Shown here: in pieces, positions 11,409 to 23,239 of the stretch
Layout of the letters: each line of letters starts with the position of its first letter
Numbering within the stretch: position 1 is the first letter of the stretch
Origin: Aegilops tauschii subsp. strangulata
Taxonomy: Eukaryota > Streptophyta > Magnoliopsida > Poales > Poaceae
Direction: 5' to 3'
Assembly: GCF_002575655.3 (NCBI RefSeq)
Contig: NC_053040.3
Span: 350,119,267-350,183,266, forward strand
DNA length: 64,000 bases
Made by a program: the position numbers and the translations under genes
The notes under the pieces: generated by a model
Seen by the model: only the letters and a program-made list of their open reading frames with translations
Told to the model about the DNA's origin: nothing
Databases searched by the model: none

Positions 11409-13973
11409 CCACGACGAAGTCCTTTCTCTAGGACATCTGCCGTGACAAAACCACGACAGTTGGCGCCCACCGTGGGGCTATCGCACGATGGTTTCAAGTT
11501 CTTGGAGGGCAGCTTTGAAGGACTCAAGGGTTACGCTATGGGCCGGATGACCAAGAGTCGTCGCGGCAAGCTCTACGTCGACGATGCAGGCCGGGGCCCC
11601 GAGGCCGGCTCAATCGAGTACGGGTACCGGGTCCCCTTTGGTGGCATACACGTTTTCATTGGCAAGATCGATGAACCGGGCCCTGAGCCGGACATCTGCT
11701 CCGACCTCGTCGAAACGGCTCAGCGTGCGAGATCCGCCTGGGTCAAGCCTGTCATGAACCGTGCCTTCGTGGGAGTTATCCATGGAGGTGAATGTGAGGA
11801 TAGATCGGAATCTGGTGGTGAGACTGTCGTTTATTCCGGCGATGAGTCATCGACTGGAGAGACCGAGTCGTTATATCAGTTACAAGATGGCCGGATTGGG
11901 GGCTGTTCCGAGGGCGACAGTATTCCGGACCCCTTCGATTTGCCAAACCGGGTGGCGATCTTCATGGCCGGCACGCAACCAGCGCTCCACTCTTCAACCG
12001 CAGCGGCGATGATTTCCGGGTCAGCAGCGGCGACAGTAGCTGGGGCAGGAGGCCCTATGCGACCGCCAGCTCAGGTTCTATCTGATTTGTTTGATGTGTT
12101 CGCAACACTGATGGTGGAGGTTAACCCGGCGGATCAGGATGCACATGATGCGGAAGTTGCGAAAGTTAAAGATCAGATCACCCAGGCAAAAGCCGACTTA
12201 GCAGCTGAGGATACCAGGATAGCCGCGGAGCGGGCCGCTTTGGATCCACAAGCTTACCGGATTATGCTGGATCAGAGTGCGTCGAACGAAGTCCTGAAGA
12301 GGAGGCACCGATCTCGCCTGTCGCCGGTTTATGATGCTAGAAATCTCTTTAACACCCCAGGGGTAGGAACCAGTAATCCGCCGGTGGTAGACCGGGCAGA
12401 GGCACCCGGAGCAGGGGCGCTAGTTCAGCCACGTTTGGTGGATCCGCCTCGTCAGAACAACGTTGTGGTACCTCATGTCCGCACACCATCGGGTCATTAT
12501 TCTAATCCAATGGACAACATTGTCGCTGCCGCTTCACGGCTGGCAGCCATCCCGATCGAAGGTGATTCTCCAGCAGCGGTCGAGACACGTCGGGTTAAGG
12601 AGCTTCTTCAGACAACCCTGATTCAACAGGAGGCTTATTCGTATAGTCGCGATCGGATTCATTCCACTCCCCGTCCAAGCCGGAGTTACAGCAGGCGTAT
12701 GGATGAACCGGCAGTGTCAAGCAATGCGCGGAACCGTGATCCGCCCCATGGCCATAACCCGGTGGGTGGTGCCAGTGATGCTCAGGATGTGGTGAACCGG
12801 GCTCGGGCACGCAGAGAGGCCGAGTTAGCAGCGCAGCACGAGGCTCGTCAGCTCACTCCGGTTTGTCCAACCACATCGGTGGAACCAGGAGTTACCTCTA
12901 GTTCCTTGGGAGTGCCATATCTTGTCCCGACGTTGCGCAATGTGCGCCTGCCCAAAGCTTTCAAGGGCCCGGGCAAGGTGTCGAATTACACCACTAATTT
13001 ATCCCCTGAAACATGGGTTGAAAGCTATGAGATGGCCATGGAGATGCTGGACGTGGATGATGCGGCATGTGCGAAGTACTTCACCATGATGCTAGAAGGA
13101 ATGGCCCGCACTTGGCTAAAGAGTTTACCGGCTAATTCTATCAGGTCATGGGCTAAGTTGAGAGCCCGGTTTGTTCAGAATTTCAAGGATACATGCAAGC
13201 AGCCCATGTCAATTGTGGACTTAGCTGCCTGTGTCCAGGAGGAAGGAGAGTCAACAACCCATTGGGTGCGCCGGGTTCGGAGATTTTGCATTCATCAGAC
13301 CGCATCAACGCTGACACCGCAGTTTTAACATTGGAAGGCAATTGCCGATTTCAGCCCTTGAAGTTGAAGTTGGGATGGTTCAAACGTCATTGTAATGACA
13401 TGGGAACCCTTATGGCTGCACTGGTGAAGTATGCTGACACTGATAGTGCCAAGGATCCCGAGTCTGACGATGACAAGACAGGGAAGGGAAAGAAGAGCGG
13501 CAACACCAAGGGGCAGCACCACAACCAGGCGGGTCATGGAAACGGCGGCAAGTGTAAAGCGGACCACGGTTTTGATTTTGTGGCTAACACTAATACGCAT
13601 GACAAGGGCCGGCGGCGTAAGGGTAAACCGCCCCGGAGGAATGGAATGCCGAATCCTAATCCGGACCGATTGCCGTATCTGTTGAACCAGCCCTATCCAA
13701 AGCATGGGACGAAGGAGGAACCATCTACACACCTCTGGATGGAAAGATTGTTATATCATGCAAGAGTTCAAAAATTCTGACTCTTTCCAATATGATCATG
13801 GATCAGGAGGCGGTTCAGGCGGAGGAAATTCCGGTTCAGGATTCCATGGCAATCAGGGTGGACATAACAATCAAAGTAATCAGGGTAATCAAAGTGGCTA
13901 TAATCATAAGGGCAGTCAGCAGCAGCAGCAGTCGGGTTACCAGAGCAACCCAAAGCAGTTGAATAGCGGATAG
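11403..13973 (+). pseudogene. gag: gag region of the first Tat element
   Basis: The frame opens at an ATG at the LTR edge (11403). Residues ~500-640 form a recognisable retrotransposon gag (capsid) core, with PKAFKGPGKVSNY, then WLKSLPANSIRSWAKLRARF and QEEGESTTHWVRRV. Two indels near 13277 and 13735 move the central part into another frame and then restore it, so the net phase is unchanged. The C-terminal part is a Lys/Arg-rich region followed by a Gly/Asn/Gln-rich tail (13770-13970, low complexity). A TAG at 13971-13973 interrupts the gag-pol frame and sits where a CAG (Gln) codon would fit. I see no intact zinc knuckle. Gag would form the cytoplasmic capsid; this copy cannot make a complete one. 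Confidence 0.85.
11461..11478 (+). promoter_or_regulatory. Candidate primer binding site, unusually far from the LTR
   Basis: TGGCGCCCACCGTGGGGC resembles the corresponding TGGCACCCACCATGGGGC of the second Tat element, where it lies 2 bases after the LTR. Here 52 bases separate it from the LTR end defined by LTR identity and the CCAGC duplication. The matching tRNA was not determined. Confidence 0.6.
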
Positions 13974-14771
13974 TATCATGTCTTCACCACTAGCTTGGAC
14001 AAGCGCGATCAGAAGCTTCATAAAAGGATGGTGAATGCCATTGAACCGGCGGTGCCCCGTTATTTGCGCTGGTCCGAGCAGCCCATTGCGTGGAGTAGAG
14101 ACGATCATCCACCCCGGGTTGACAATCCGGGTCATCTGGCTCTGGTGGTGGCACCTCAGGTGGGAGGTTATAAGTTCACTAAGGTACTCATGGATGGAGG
14201 GAGTAGTATCAATATCCTTTATTATGAAACTTTCCGTCGCATGGGGCTAACAGATAAAAATCTTAAACCATCCAATACGGTGTTCCATGGTGTGGTGCCT
14301 GGTAAGTCGGCATATCCTGTTCGTAAGATAGCCCTGGAGGTGGCTTTTGGAGATGAGCATGACTCGAGATCAGAAACCTTGACCTTTGAAGTGGTGAAAA
14401 TCAGAAGCCCGTATCATGCCCTATTTGGACGGCCAGCTTATGCCAAGTTTATGGCATGGCCTTGTTATGTCTATCTACAGCTCAAGATGCCGGGTCACAA
14501 GGGAACTATAACCGTGCATGGAAGCCGCAAGATTGCTCTGGAGTGTGAGGAAGGTGATGCGGCTTATGCTGAGTCGGCTTGTACAACAGAGGAGTTGAAG
14601 TTTTACAAAGACAATGTTATTCCGGCAGATATGACTTTGTTGAAGAAACCAACTACGGAGCATGATCCGGCCCTGAAGTTTAAATTGGCTGATGAGACTA
14701 AACTTGTTGACTTCGTGCCGGGCGATTCGTCCAAGCAGTTTAGCATCAGCGCTAACTTGGATCCGAAATAG
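13974..14771 (+). pseudogene. Aspartic protease region of the first Tat element
   Basis: The frame is continuous with gag and pol. The retropepsin-like active site is KVLMDGGSSINILYYE (around 14184-14230), the DGG variant usual in plant Tat elements, and the second hallmark is HALFGRPAYAKF (~14420-14450). The segment ends at TAG 14769-14771, just before the conserved stretch leading into RT. The second Tat element has TAG at the homologous position (44466-44468). The protease would cut the polyprotein. This segment itself is intact between two stops. Confidence 0.88.
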
Positions 14772-16784
14772 GAAAGCGCGCTAATCGAGTTCATCCGTGA
14801 GAATTGGGACATCTTTGCATGGAAGCCTTCTGACATGCCTGGTGTACCGAGAGAACTCGCTGAGCACACCCTCAATGTTGATCCTAAGTATAAACCGGTC
14901 AAGCAGTTTCTCCGCCGGTTCAATGAAGAAAGACGCAAAGCTATTGGAGAAGAAGTAGCCAGGCTCTTGGCGGCTGGATTTATCGTTGAAGTATTCCATC
15001 CTGAGTGGTTGGCTAATCAGGTGCTGGTCCTCAAGAAGAATGGCACTTGGCGTATGTGTGTGGTTTACACAGATCTCAACAAAGCTTGTCTGGCAGATCC
15101 TTTTGCCCTCCCCCGTATTTATCAGATTATTGATGCTACGGCGGGTTGTGAGCGGTTAAGTTTTTTGGATGCATATTCTGGTTATCATCAGATCAAGATG
15201 GCAGTTAAGGACCAGGAGAAGACGGCCTTCATAACTCCCGTTGGAGCCTTCTGCTATGTGTCCATGCCCTTTGGGCTCAAGAGTGCACATGCAACTTATC
15301 AACGGTGTGTGCAGAATTGTCTTCATAAACAGATCGGCCGCAATGTTCACGCCTATGTGGATGATATTGTGGTGAAATCAAGGAAAAGGGAGACATTAAT
15401 TGATGACTTGAAGGAAACCTTTTATAACCTGCGGGTTTATAAAATGATGCTTAATCCGGCCAAGTGCGTCTTTGGTGTACCTGCAGGCAAGCTCTTGGGT
15501 TTTTTGGTGTCTAACAGGAGCATTGAAGCTAATCCGGAAAAGATCAAGGCCATCACCTCCCTGGCTAAACCAAAGTGTATCGATGATGTTCAACGCCTGG
15601 CAGGCCGGATTGCCGTGTTGAGCCGGTTTGTTAGTCGTCTTGGTGAGAAGGCCATTCCTTTGTATCAGATGCTGAAGAAAACGGATAACTTCGTCTGGAG
15701 TGACGCCGCTAATGAAGCATTTGAGGACTTAAAGCGGCAGCTAGCTAATCCGCCGATTCTCGCTGCTCCGGTTGATAAAGAACCGTTGCTGCTATATGTG
15801 GCAGGTAAAGCTCGGGCTGTTAGTGTGGCTATTGTGGTGGAGCGCAAGGAGGCAGGAAAGGAATATCCGGTTCAGCGGCCGGTTTACTATATTAGTGAGG
15901 TACTCATTGAATCCAAGCAGAGGTACCCGCATTGGCAAAAATTGGTCTATGAGGTTTTCATGGCAAGCCGGAAGCTTAAGCAGTATTTCCAAGGTCATCC
16001 CATCACGGTGGTCAGCTCTGCTCCTTTGGGGGATATAATCCAGAATAAGGAGGCAACTGGTCAAATTGCTAAATGGGATATCGAGTTCGGGCCTCACGGG
16101 TTGAAATACATACCCCGAACGGCGATCAAATCTCAGGCACTTGTGGATTTCATCAATGATTGGACAGAATTACAAGCGCCAGAAGAGAAGCCGGATCACA
16201 CTTATTGGACTATTCATTTTGATGGGTCTAGGCAATTGGAGGGCTCGGGGGCTGGAGTCGTGTTAACTTCCCCACGAGGTGATAAGTTTTGTTATGTTCT
16301 CCGTTTGATGTTCCCTTGCACTAATAATGCAGCTGGATATGAGGCCTTACTCCATGGTCTACGGATGGCTAAGGAAATGAATCTCAGCCGAGTTAAATGC
16401 TTCGGTGACTCGGATCTGGTGGCTCAACAAGTGTCTGGCACTTGGGATTCCAAGGACCCACTGATGGCAGCATATCGTCGTGAGGTGGATATTGTTGCAG
16501 GTCACTTCAAAGGTTATCAGGTGGATCATGTGGACCGGCAGAAGAATGAAGCGACAGATGCTTTAAGCCGCCTAGGTTCCCAACGTAAACCGGTTCCACC
16601 TAATGTTTTCCTGGACGTTTTGCATAATCCGTCCGTCAAGCTCCATGGTGAAGAGGATTTGGCTGTTCCTGATCCGGAGGCTCAGTTGGTGGCAGCTCTA
16701 CGTATTATCCCGGATTGGACGGTTCCGTATCTGGCGTATATAAACCGAGGCGAGTTACCAGAGGATGAAACTTTGGCCAGATAG
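14772..16784 (+). pseudogene. pol: Reverse transcriptase, RNase H and second RNase H of the first Tat element
   Basis: After the TAG at 14769, the same frame stays open for about 670 codons. RT motifs appear in order: LAAGFIVEVFHPEW, FLDAYSGYHQIKM, MPFGLKSAHATYQ and the catalytic YVDDIVVKS (~15354-15380). The connected RNase H has ISEVLIESKQRYPHWQKL and KLKQYF. A second RNase H domain follows (~16200-16570) with the acidic residues in HFDGSRQLEGSGAGVVL, GYEALLHGL and FGDSDLVAQQ. That second domain marks the Tat lineage. The frame ends at TAG 16782-16784, again a likely former CAG. The RT core itself has no frameshift, so this part could once have been functional recently. Confidence 0.93.
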
Positions 16785-17974
16785 ATAACCCAGCGGTCCA
16801 AGTCCATGACTATTATCAATGGAGAGTTACATCATTGCGGTGTGACAGGGGTGTTTCAACGCTGTGTATCTCCTGAGGAAGGCCGTGAAATTTTGCGTGA
16901 GATCCACGAAGGAGATTGTGGGCACCACGCTGGTTCAAAATCTTTGGTGGCCAAGGCGTCTCGTCATGGTTTTTATTGGTTGACAGCTCATGCTGATGCC
17001 GAGGACTTGGTTAAAAGATGTGATGGCTGTCAAAAATTCTCACGGCGTGTTCATGTACCAGCTCAAGAATTGAGGATGATTCCAATCACCTGGCCGTTTG
17101 CAACTTGGGGGCTGGATATGGTTGGGCCTTTCAAGAGGTCCAAGGACAAGAAGACCAACCTTTTGGTGGCAGTTGATAAGTTCACAAAATGGGAGGAGGC
17201 AGAGCCAGTTAGTAAGTGTGATGCAGCCACGGCAGTTCAATTCATCAAAAAGGTGATCTTCCGGTTTGGCTTTCCACACAGCATTATAACAGACAATGGT
17301 ACCAATCTGTCAAAGGGTGCCATGAAGGAGTTCTGTCAACATGAGCACATCCGGCTTGACGTGTCATCAGTGGCTCACCCCCAGTCCAATGGTCAAGCGG
17401 AGAGGGCCAATCAAGAGATCTTGAGAGGCATCGAACCCCGGCTTATGGTTCCTTTGCAACGGACGCCGGGTTGTTGGGTTGAGGAGTTACCTTCAGTGTT
17501 ATGGAGCATCAATACCACACCCAACAGATCAACAGGCTACACACCGTTCTTCATGGTTTATGGAGCGGAAGCGGTTCTTCCTAGTGACATCTGTCATGAC
17601 TCGCCTCGTGTAGCGGCATATGTTGAAGCGGATAATGAGAAGGCACAACAAGAAGCTCTTTACCTGTTAGATGAGGAGCGTGACATGGCGGCAGCCCGTT
17701 CGGCGATTTATCAGCAAGATCTGCGTTGTTATCATAGCCGCCGGGTTAGAACCAGAACCTTTCAAGAAGGAGATTTGGTGCTTCGACTCATCCAGGATCA
17801 GACGGATATGCACAAGCTATCCCCCCTTGGGAAGGGCCTTTTGTGGTCAGCAATGATTTGCACAATGGGTCGTACTACCTAATCGATGTTCGAGAGCGCA
17901 AAGACTCACGTAAATCGGAGGAGGAGACCAACCGGCCACGGAATATTGCTCATCTTCGGCCCTACTATACTTGA
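16785..17974 (+). pseudogene. Integrase of the first Tat element
   Basis: The zinc-binding HHCC motif is visible (GDCGHHAGSKSL, later CDGCQKFS). The catalytic core carries its first aspartate in WGLDMVGPF, the second in SIITDNGTNLS and the glutamate in GQAERANQEIL. The C-terminal part includes RTRTFQEGDLVLRLIQ. A frameshift near 17840 moves the last ~45 residues into another frame, which ends LRPYYT at the TGA 17972-17974. The protein would insert the cDNA into chromosomes. It is broken at the C terminus here. Confidence 0.92.
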
Positions 17975-18149
17975 GCTACAGGCTCTGCTTATGTACATAT
18001 TATGACATTGTATATATTATGATCAATATAATAAACCGGAACCTCGGCTAAAGCGGGGTATCTGTTGTTTTCTTACATCACGTGTGGTTACATGGAGCTT
18101 ACAAAGCGGCGTCCGGTTTACCCCTTGATTTAGCTTCTTAAAGCTTGAT

Positions 18150-18530
18150 ATCAGATCATTTGGGGGCTTGGTCGTATCCGAACCATAGCTACACCTCTTG
18201 ATCGGCATAATGCCACAGCATCACTTGGGAGCATGGTCGAACCCGAACCATGACTACGCCTCTTGATCGGCGTAAAGCCACATAATCACTTGGGGGCTTG
18301 GTCGTATCCGAACCATAGCCACGCCTCTTGATCGGCGTAATGCCACAACATCACTTGGGAGCATGGTCGAACCCGAACCATGACTATGCCTCTTGATCGG
18401 TGTAAAGCCACAGAATCACTTGGGGGCTTGGTTGAACCCGAACCATAGCAATGCCTTTTGATCGGCGTAATGCCACAGCATCATTTGGGGGCTTGGTCGA
18501 ACCCGAACGATAGCAACACCTCTTGATCAA
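18150..18530 (+). repeat. Tandem ~63 bp repeat, about six copies, downstream of integrase
   Basis: The unit contains ATCACTTGGG(G/A)GC(T/A)TGGTCG, then CCCGAACCAT and CCTCTTGATCGGCGTAA. Copies begin near 18160, 18221, 18285, 18348, 18413 and 18478. Two variant forms (GGAGCATGG and GGGGCTTGG) alternate in part of the array, suggesting a two-unit higher-order repeat. It is non-coding. Confidence 0.85.
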
Positions 18531-19351
18531 ATTTGGGGCCTGGCAGCCCGTGAAAAGCCTCGACTACAACGGTTTTATTTGCCTTTTGCCAAGTTTATTT
18601 TTCTTTTGCTAAGATTTGTGATGTTTTCAAACTTGTGTTTATCAACCCGGTTGGGCTGTCAACTACAAGGTGTCAGTGCATGACCAAGTTATAATCCGGA
18701 GACTATCAGCCCGGTCTGGTTTTGACTCATAGTCACCAGTATGAAATAAGCCGGTGTTTTTCACAACCCGGAACGGTTTTTTTTGTAAACCGGCATTATA
18801 TAGCAGGAGATGTTTTTACTCCGGATTAAGGTTATTACCTTCATTACAAGGTTGGTCAACCAACACTATGCCTAATTTCGCAGGTATCATATATTTCTAT
18901 ACTTGGTTATTTTTTACAACCTTGGTTATAAAACTTGGTCATTTATATAGTTGGGTATCATGACCCGCCCGGTGGTAAACCGCCAGGGCATTTTAAGCTT
19001 TTTATCTGCAAGAACAATTGGAATAAAAAGCTATGGATTATGAACATCATATCTCAAAGCATGGCGGATTAACACGCATCAGTTGCAGATAAATATGCAC
19101 GAAGGCATAACAGACCAACTTTTTAACTAGCCTATTACAAGGCATTTCAGTACTCAAAGGAATAATTGTTTCTCAATCAACATTGCAGTATGGAAGGATA
19201 AACCGGCCACCGGGTTATGATCACTGAGCAGCTTGACCTGACGGCTGCGGGTCATCTTGCACCGGTTCTTCTTATTCGTCCCTACCCAGCGGCTGGAAGT
19301 TAACAGTTGTCCAGTCGATCCCAGTTAAAGCTTGGAACACAGCTTCGTCGC
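18531..19351. other. Non-coding interior of the Tat element between integrase and antisense gene
   Basis: AT-rich sequence with repeated short phrases such as AACCCGG and ACCGGTT-like words that recur throughout the element. I see no supported gene. Confidence 0.5.
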
Positions 19352-20284
19352 TTATAAGGTGGACGGTTCAATATCAGGGGCATAAGTGTGCTTACGGATT
19401 GGAGGGATCAGGCTTTGAGTTTCAAGAGCTGGTGCAGCAACCCGCTTGTTGTTGATATCATAACTCGCCTGATAATGTGAAAGATCAGCTTCTTCAGCAA
19501 GTTGACAAGCTAGTGGACGTACTTCCCGGTTTATGGCGCAGAGATCTTCAGTGCAAAATTTTGATCCGTCCTCTTTCAAGCTTGGGTAGCCCTTAGCCAC
19601 ATCCGTCGGATCAAGATCAGGCACCCATGTTTTTGCCCGGGTTAGTGCGGTCAGAGCGCCAGCCCTTGTAGCAGACCTCTTCAGCTCTTCTATCTGGGCA
19701 GGCATCATAGATAGCATGTCTAAGGTATGCTTGATCAACGTCGGGGGTGGCTTATTGTGCGAAGCGGTGCAGATAATCCGTTGTGCGCCGGTATAAAGTT
19801 GCTCTATCAGCGTGTAGGCAGCCTTCAACTTCTTCTGCACATCTGAGCCCAGATGGCTAATGCGGGTTCCTGTATCATTACAAACATTAGTAAACCGGCA
19901 ACGCATGAGAGGATAGGTTGAAAGCATAAAGGAAGGATGCTTACCAAACACAGCAGAGGTCATAGCATGCACTTGCCGCTTTACACCAGTCAGCTCGTCA
20001 GCCACCGGTTTAAGAGCGGCTTCTGCGTTTTCAGCCCTTTTTATCAAAGCGGCTTTTTCAGTCTCCCAATCCGCCTGCTCTTTGTTGAAGCCCTCTTTCA
20101 ATTTCTCCATAGCGCCTAGAGTGCGGGTCAACTCTTCCATCGCTTTGGAGGCTTCAGATTGCTGGGTTTTGATGTTCTCCTGCAGATCAGTGGTTTGGCG
20201 TTCCTTCTTGCTCAGCTCCGCCTGTAAAGAGACAGATACATAATGAGTTGACAGTACATATTTGAAGTACCAAGCACATAACAA
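19352..20284 (-). pseudogene. Antisense gene of the Tat element, C-terminal coiled-coil exons
   Basis: This open segment on the minus strand begins after an acceptor-like position near 20222 and encodes a long coiled coil (LSKKERQTTDLQENIKTQ, AALIKRAENAEAALKPVADE). An intron of 75 nt is visible at 19870-19944, with GT at the donor (GTAAGCATCC) and AG at the acceptor, and its removal keeps the frame. The remainder ends with a TAA/TGA-bounded tail rich in helix formers (KKLKAAYTLIEQLYTG). The same domain order, less well preserved, occurs antisense in the second Tat element (49403-49843, 48687-49202). Function is unknown. Antisense ORFs of this type are known in the Tat lineage. Confidence 0.62.
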
Positions 20285-20609
20285 GTTATGCCCTTAGTAC
20301 TTGGGGGCTAATGCATATTTGCATTTACTTAGAAATTTTTACAAGTCCCAAACACAATACAAGTATTAAGCTTGGTACTTGGGGGCTAATGTGTGTTTGC
20401 TCAAAAAGCTGTTGATATGGGAATTCTTCTAATGTCCCGGTTCATCTTCATAAATTTAAACCGGCCCTTGGGGACTATACCGGCGAAAGAGAAGTATGGC
20501 AAATTATAAGGAACCGATTCATCTTAATAAGGTAATCCAGTCCCTGGAGGCTAAATAGGCAAGGTTAAGTTATGACAAAAGTCCCGGTTTAGATTGGTAT
20601 CATAAACCG

Positions 20610-21908
20610 TCACTTGGGAGCTACTACGAGCCGATGAACTAAAATTGGACAAAGGAGAAAAACAGTAGTTACCTCATATCGCTCCTTCATCAAGTTTACC
20701 AAACTAGCTTCATAGTCGCGACTGGTATACAGACGGTTCAAGAAGCCAGAGTGAATATCTTGAACAATGAGGTTGGCGAAGCTTGATAAATCGGCATTCC
20801 ATTTGCCTTTGCCGATAGTAGAGAGATCATCCTTGGCAGTATGCTTTGACAAAGCTACAGGGTTGCCTGGAGTGGAGTGGCCAGTGCCAGTAATCATAAC
20901 ATCATCATCTTGTTCATCCGCAGCTCTTGCCGGAGTTGGCAGTTTATCAGTGTCCTTCGTTGGACTGACCGGTTTGTCACCAGTTCGGACAGGGCCTTAT
21001 TGGCCGGTCTGCATGACTTGTAATATCAACTTGCACTTGTTCAGGAAGGAAATCATGGTCTTGAAGCGGCGGATCATGAAGCATGGCGTCAGCATCGGTT
21101 CCTTCCAGATCTGGAGTTGTTTCCGGTTCAGTAGCTACATTTTCATCAGCCAGTTTGTTCAACCGAGCTTTCTTGCTGGGTCTTGGCTTGGCGCTGCGAA
21201 AAGATAAGACATAAGGATCAGTACAGTATGAAAAGATAACATATCAAGAATAAAGACATGTGCATAACTTACCCAGGAACTGTTTTGAGAGGTGGAAGCT
21301 GTGTGGCCGAAGACTCGCCAGAGGATGAGTGAGAAGTACCCTGATAATTTGAATCAGACGGGTTAAGAGGCTGGCGAAAACAACCTGCTTTTGGGCATGA
21401 AGTATCAAAGGGATAAGAGACATCTGATCGGCGTTTCCGAACCGGACTGTCGGTAAACCGGTGGAGGTAACTACCTGGCCGCTGTGCCGGGTTGTACGGC
21501 GAGCTTCATGCTGCTGCGTCTTCAAAAGAAAGTTTGGATCCAAATAAGCAAGAGGGTGAGAAAATTTTACTTTCCGGTTTGCTTGACGGATTTTTTATGT
21601 TGGCAGAGGATCTGAATCGGAGGAAAGAATAGTTACCTCTACGTCCTTGGCGTGACTGCCTTCAGCGTCGTCCTGATAATAATCATTGTCAATGAGATGT
21701 ATGAAAAATATGCCACGAGAGTCAAGTTCTTCCTCTGATTCCGGATTACGCACACTATCATCAGCTGGTAGATCAGAGGATGCAGTGGTCCTTCTCTTGG
21801 CAGGTTTCTTGACAACCTTGGTCTTTGGACGAACTGGCTTAACCGGTTTGTCTTGCGGTTTTGCCGGTTTATCTTGTGATGGTTTCTTGTTCCAGAATGG
21901 ATCATCAC
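20610..21908 (-). pseudogene. Antisense gene of the Tat element, middle exons
   Basis: Several short minus-strand segments (20610-20897, 20977-21162, 21244-21543, 21639-21908) are low-complexity, acidic or Lys-rich. They look like small exons between AT-rich introns carrying repeated phrases such as CTTGGGGGCTA. Exon limits cannot be fixed by eye. They connect the conserved N-terminal domain (21974-22930) to the coiled-coil tail. Confidence 0.4.
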
Positions 21909-21973
21909 CCTGTCAGAAAAATAATCACACTTTCAGAGAATATTTGGACAGAAGCAAATTCAGATACAAAGGA

Positions 21974-22930
21974 TTATATGATTCTTACAGCTGGTGGTTT
22001 ATTGAAGGTGCAGAAAGGGAGTAGCCCGGTTTGGGCACAGACGGCCTCCGGTTCGTTCAGTATTTTCTTTACAGCCTCAGTGACTTCGTCATCTATAAGC
22101 TGAATGTCAATGTGCCGCTGAGCATCCTTCAAACTCCCCGTGTACTCACAAATCAAACCGGGGCACCGGCTTAAGGGCAGAATGCTCCAGGTTATCCAGC
22201 AATGAGCAAGATCGACTCCTGTCAAACCGTTCACCATGAAGGCTCTAAGCTTGGAAAGTTGGGGAGCATAGTTGGCCCGTTCTCTTGCTGTCAGCCTCTG
22301 AGGAAACGAGTGTGTGTTGCTCAGGCGTTCAGGGCGGTAACCCGGCAGGGGGTTTTCGTCAGATGGAGAGGTATCCATGTAGTAAAACCAAGTTTGGTTC
22401 CACTCTTTGGGGTGACTGTGGAGTTTGGGATGGGGGAAGGTGACTTCTTTTCTCTTCTGAACTGCCATTCTGCCCAGTTCCGTATTGGGTCCATCTGAGA
22501 ACTCGGTGCGACGGTTTAAATGAAAGAAATCCCTAAACATTTCGACTGTAGGTTCCTCTTGCAGATAAGCTTCACAGAATACTTGGAAGTGGCAGATATT
22601 GGTAACAGAGTTGGGACCGATGTCTTGAGGGCGCAGCTGAAAATTGGCTAGCACATCTCGGAAAAAATTTGAACCGGGAGGGCTAAAACCTCGTCCGAGA
22701 TGATCAGCAAACACGACTACTTCTCCATCCTTGGGTGTAGGAGGATTTTCCGGGCCAGGGACCCTCCAGTGGATGACATCTTTCTTGGCTAGGGCGCCCG
22801 TCTTAACAAGGTTGTTTAATTGCTCCTCGGTTACTCGAGAGGGAGCCCAATTGCACTCATAAACTTGTTTAGCCGTGAGAAGGAAAATCTGAAACATGAG
22901 TATTACCAGTATAAGATTTACAGTGGACAA
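21974..22930 (-). pseudogene. Antisense gene of the Tat element, conserved globular domain ('putative gypsy-type transposon' family)
   Basis: A 318-codon minus-strand frame contains a well-ordered domain: CNWAPSRVTEEQLNNLVKTG, then DGEVVVFADHLGRGFSPPGS, FCEAYLQEEPTVEMFRDFFH and the Trp-rich WNQTWFYYMDTSP. This resembles the plant family annotated as putative gypsy-type transposon (Transposase_28, PF04195), which I assign from memory of its layout. The first ~20 residues upstream are probably intronic, so the true exon likely starts near 22890. Upstream sequence to ~23600 could hold the first exon. The protein is not part of gag-pol and its role is unproven. Confidence 0.65.
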
Positions 22931-23239
22931 CTATATAGCGGTATGAGGATACTAGCATATTGGTAAACCGGAGTCTGGCAATGGAACAGTGTAATGCATT
23001 GGCGGTTCAACAGGGGACTAATGGTATCTACCGGGTCATCATTTTTTCTGTGAGGTTAAACCGGCCAATCTGGTATTCAAAGGGTGTAAGAGAAGGAAGA
23101 AACAAGTTTCACATCTTGCTATGGTAATTTCAGATCTACCGCGCATGGGAGAAACAAAAGATATTCTGACCTAAATTCCAGTATACTGAAGGTTCACTAA
23201 GATGAGATAAGTTGGATATCAAACAGGTGCTGAAACTGC

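Noticed and set aside
18150..18530. CRISPR-like array
   Set aside because: The units are contiguous diverged tandem repeats without unique spacers, inside a plant retrotransposon.
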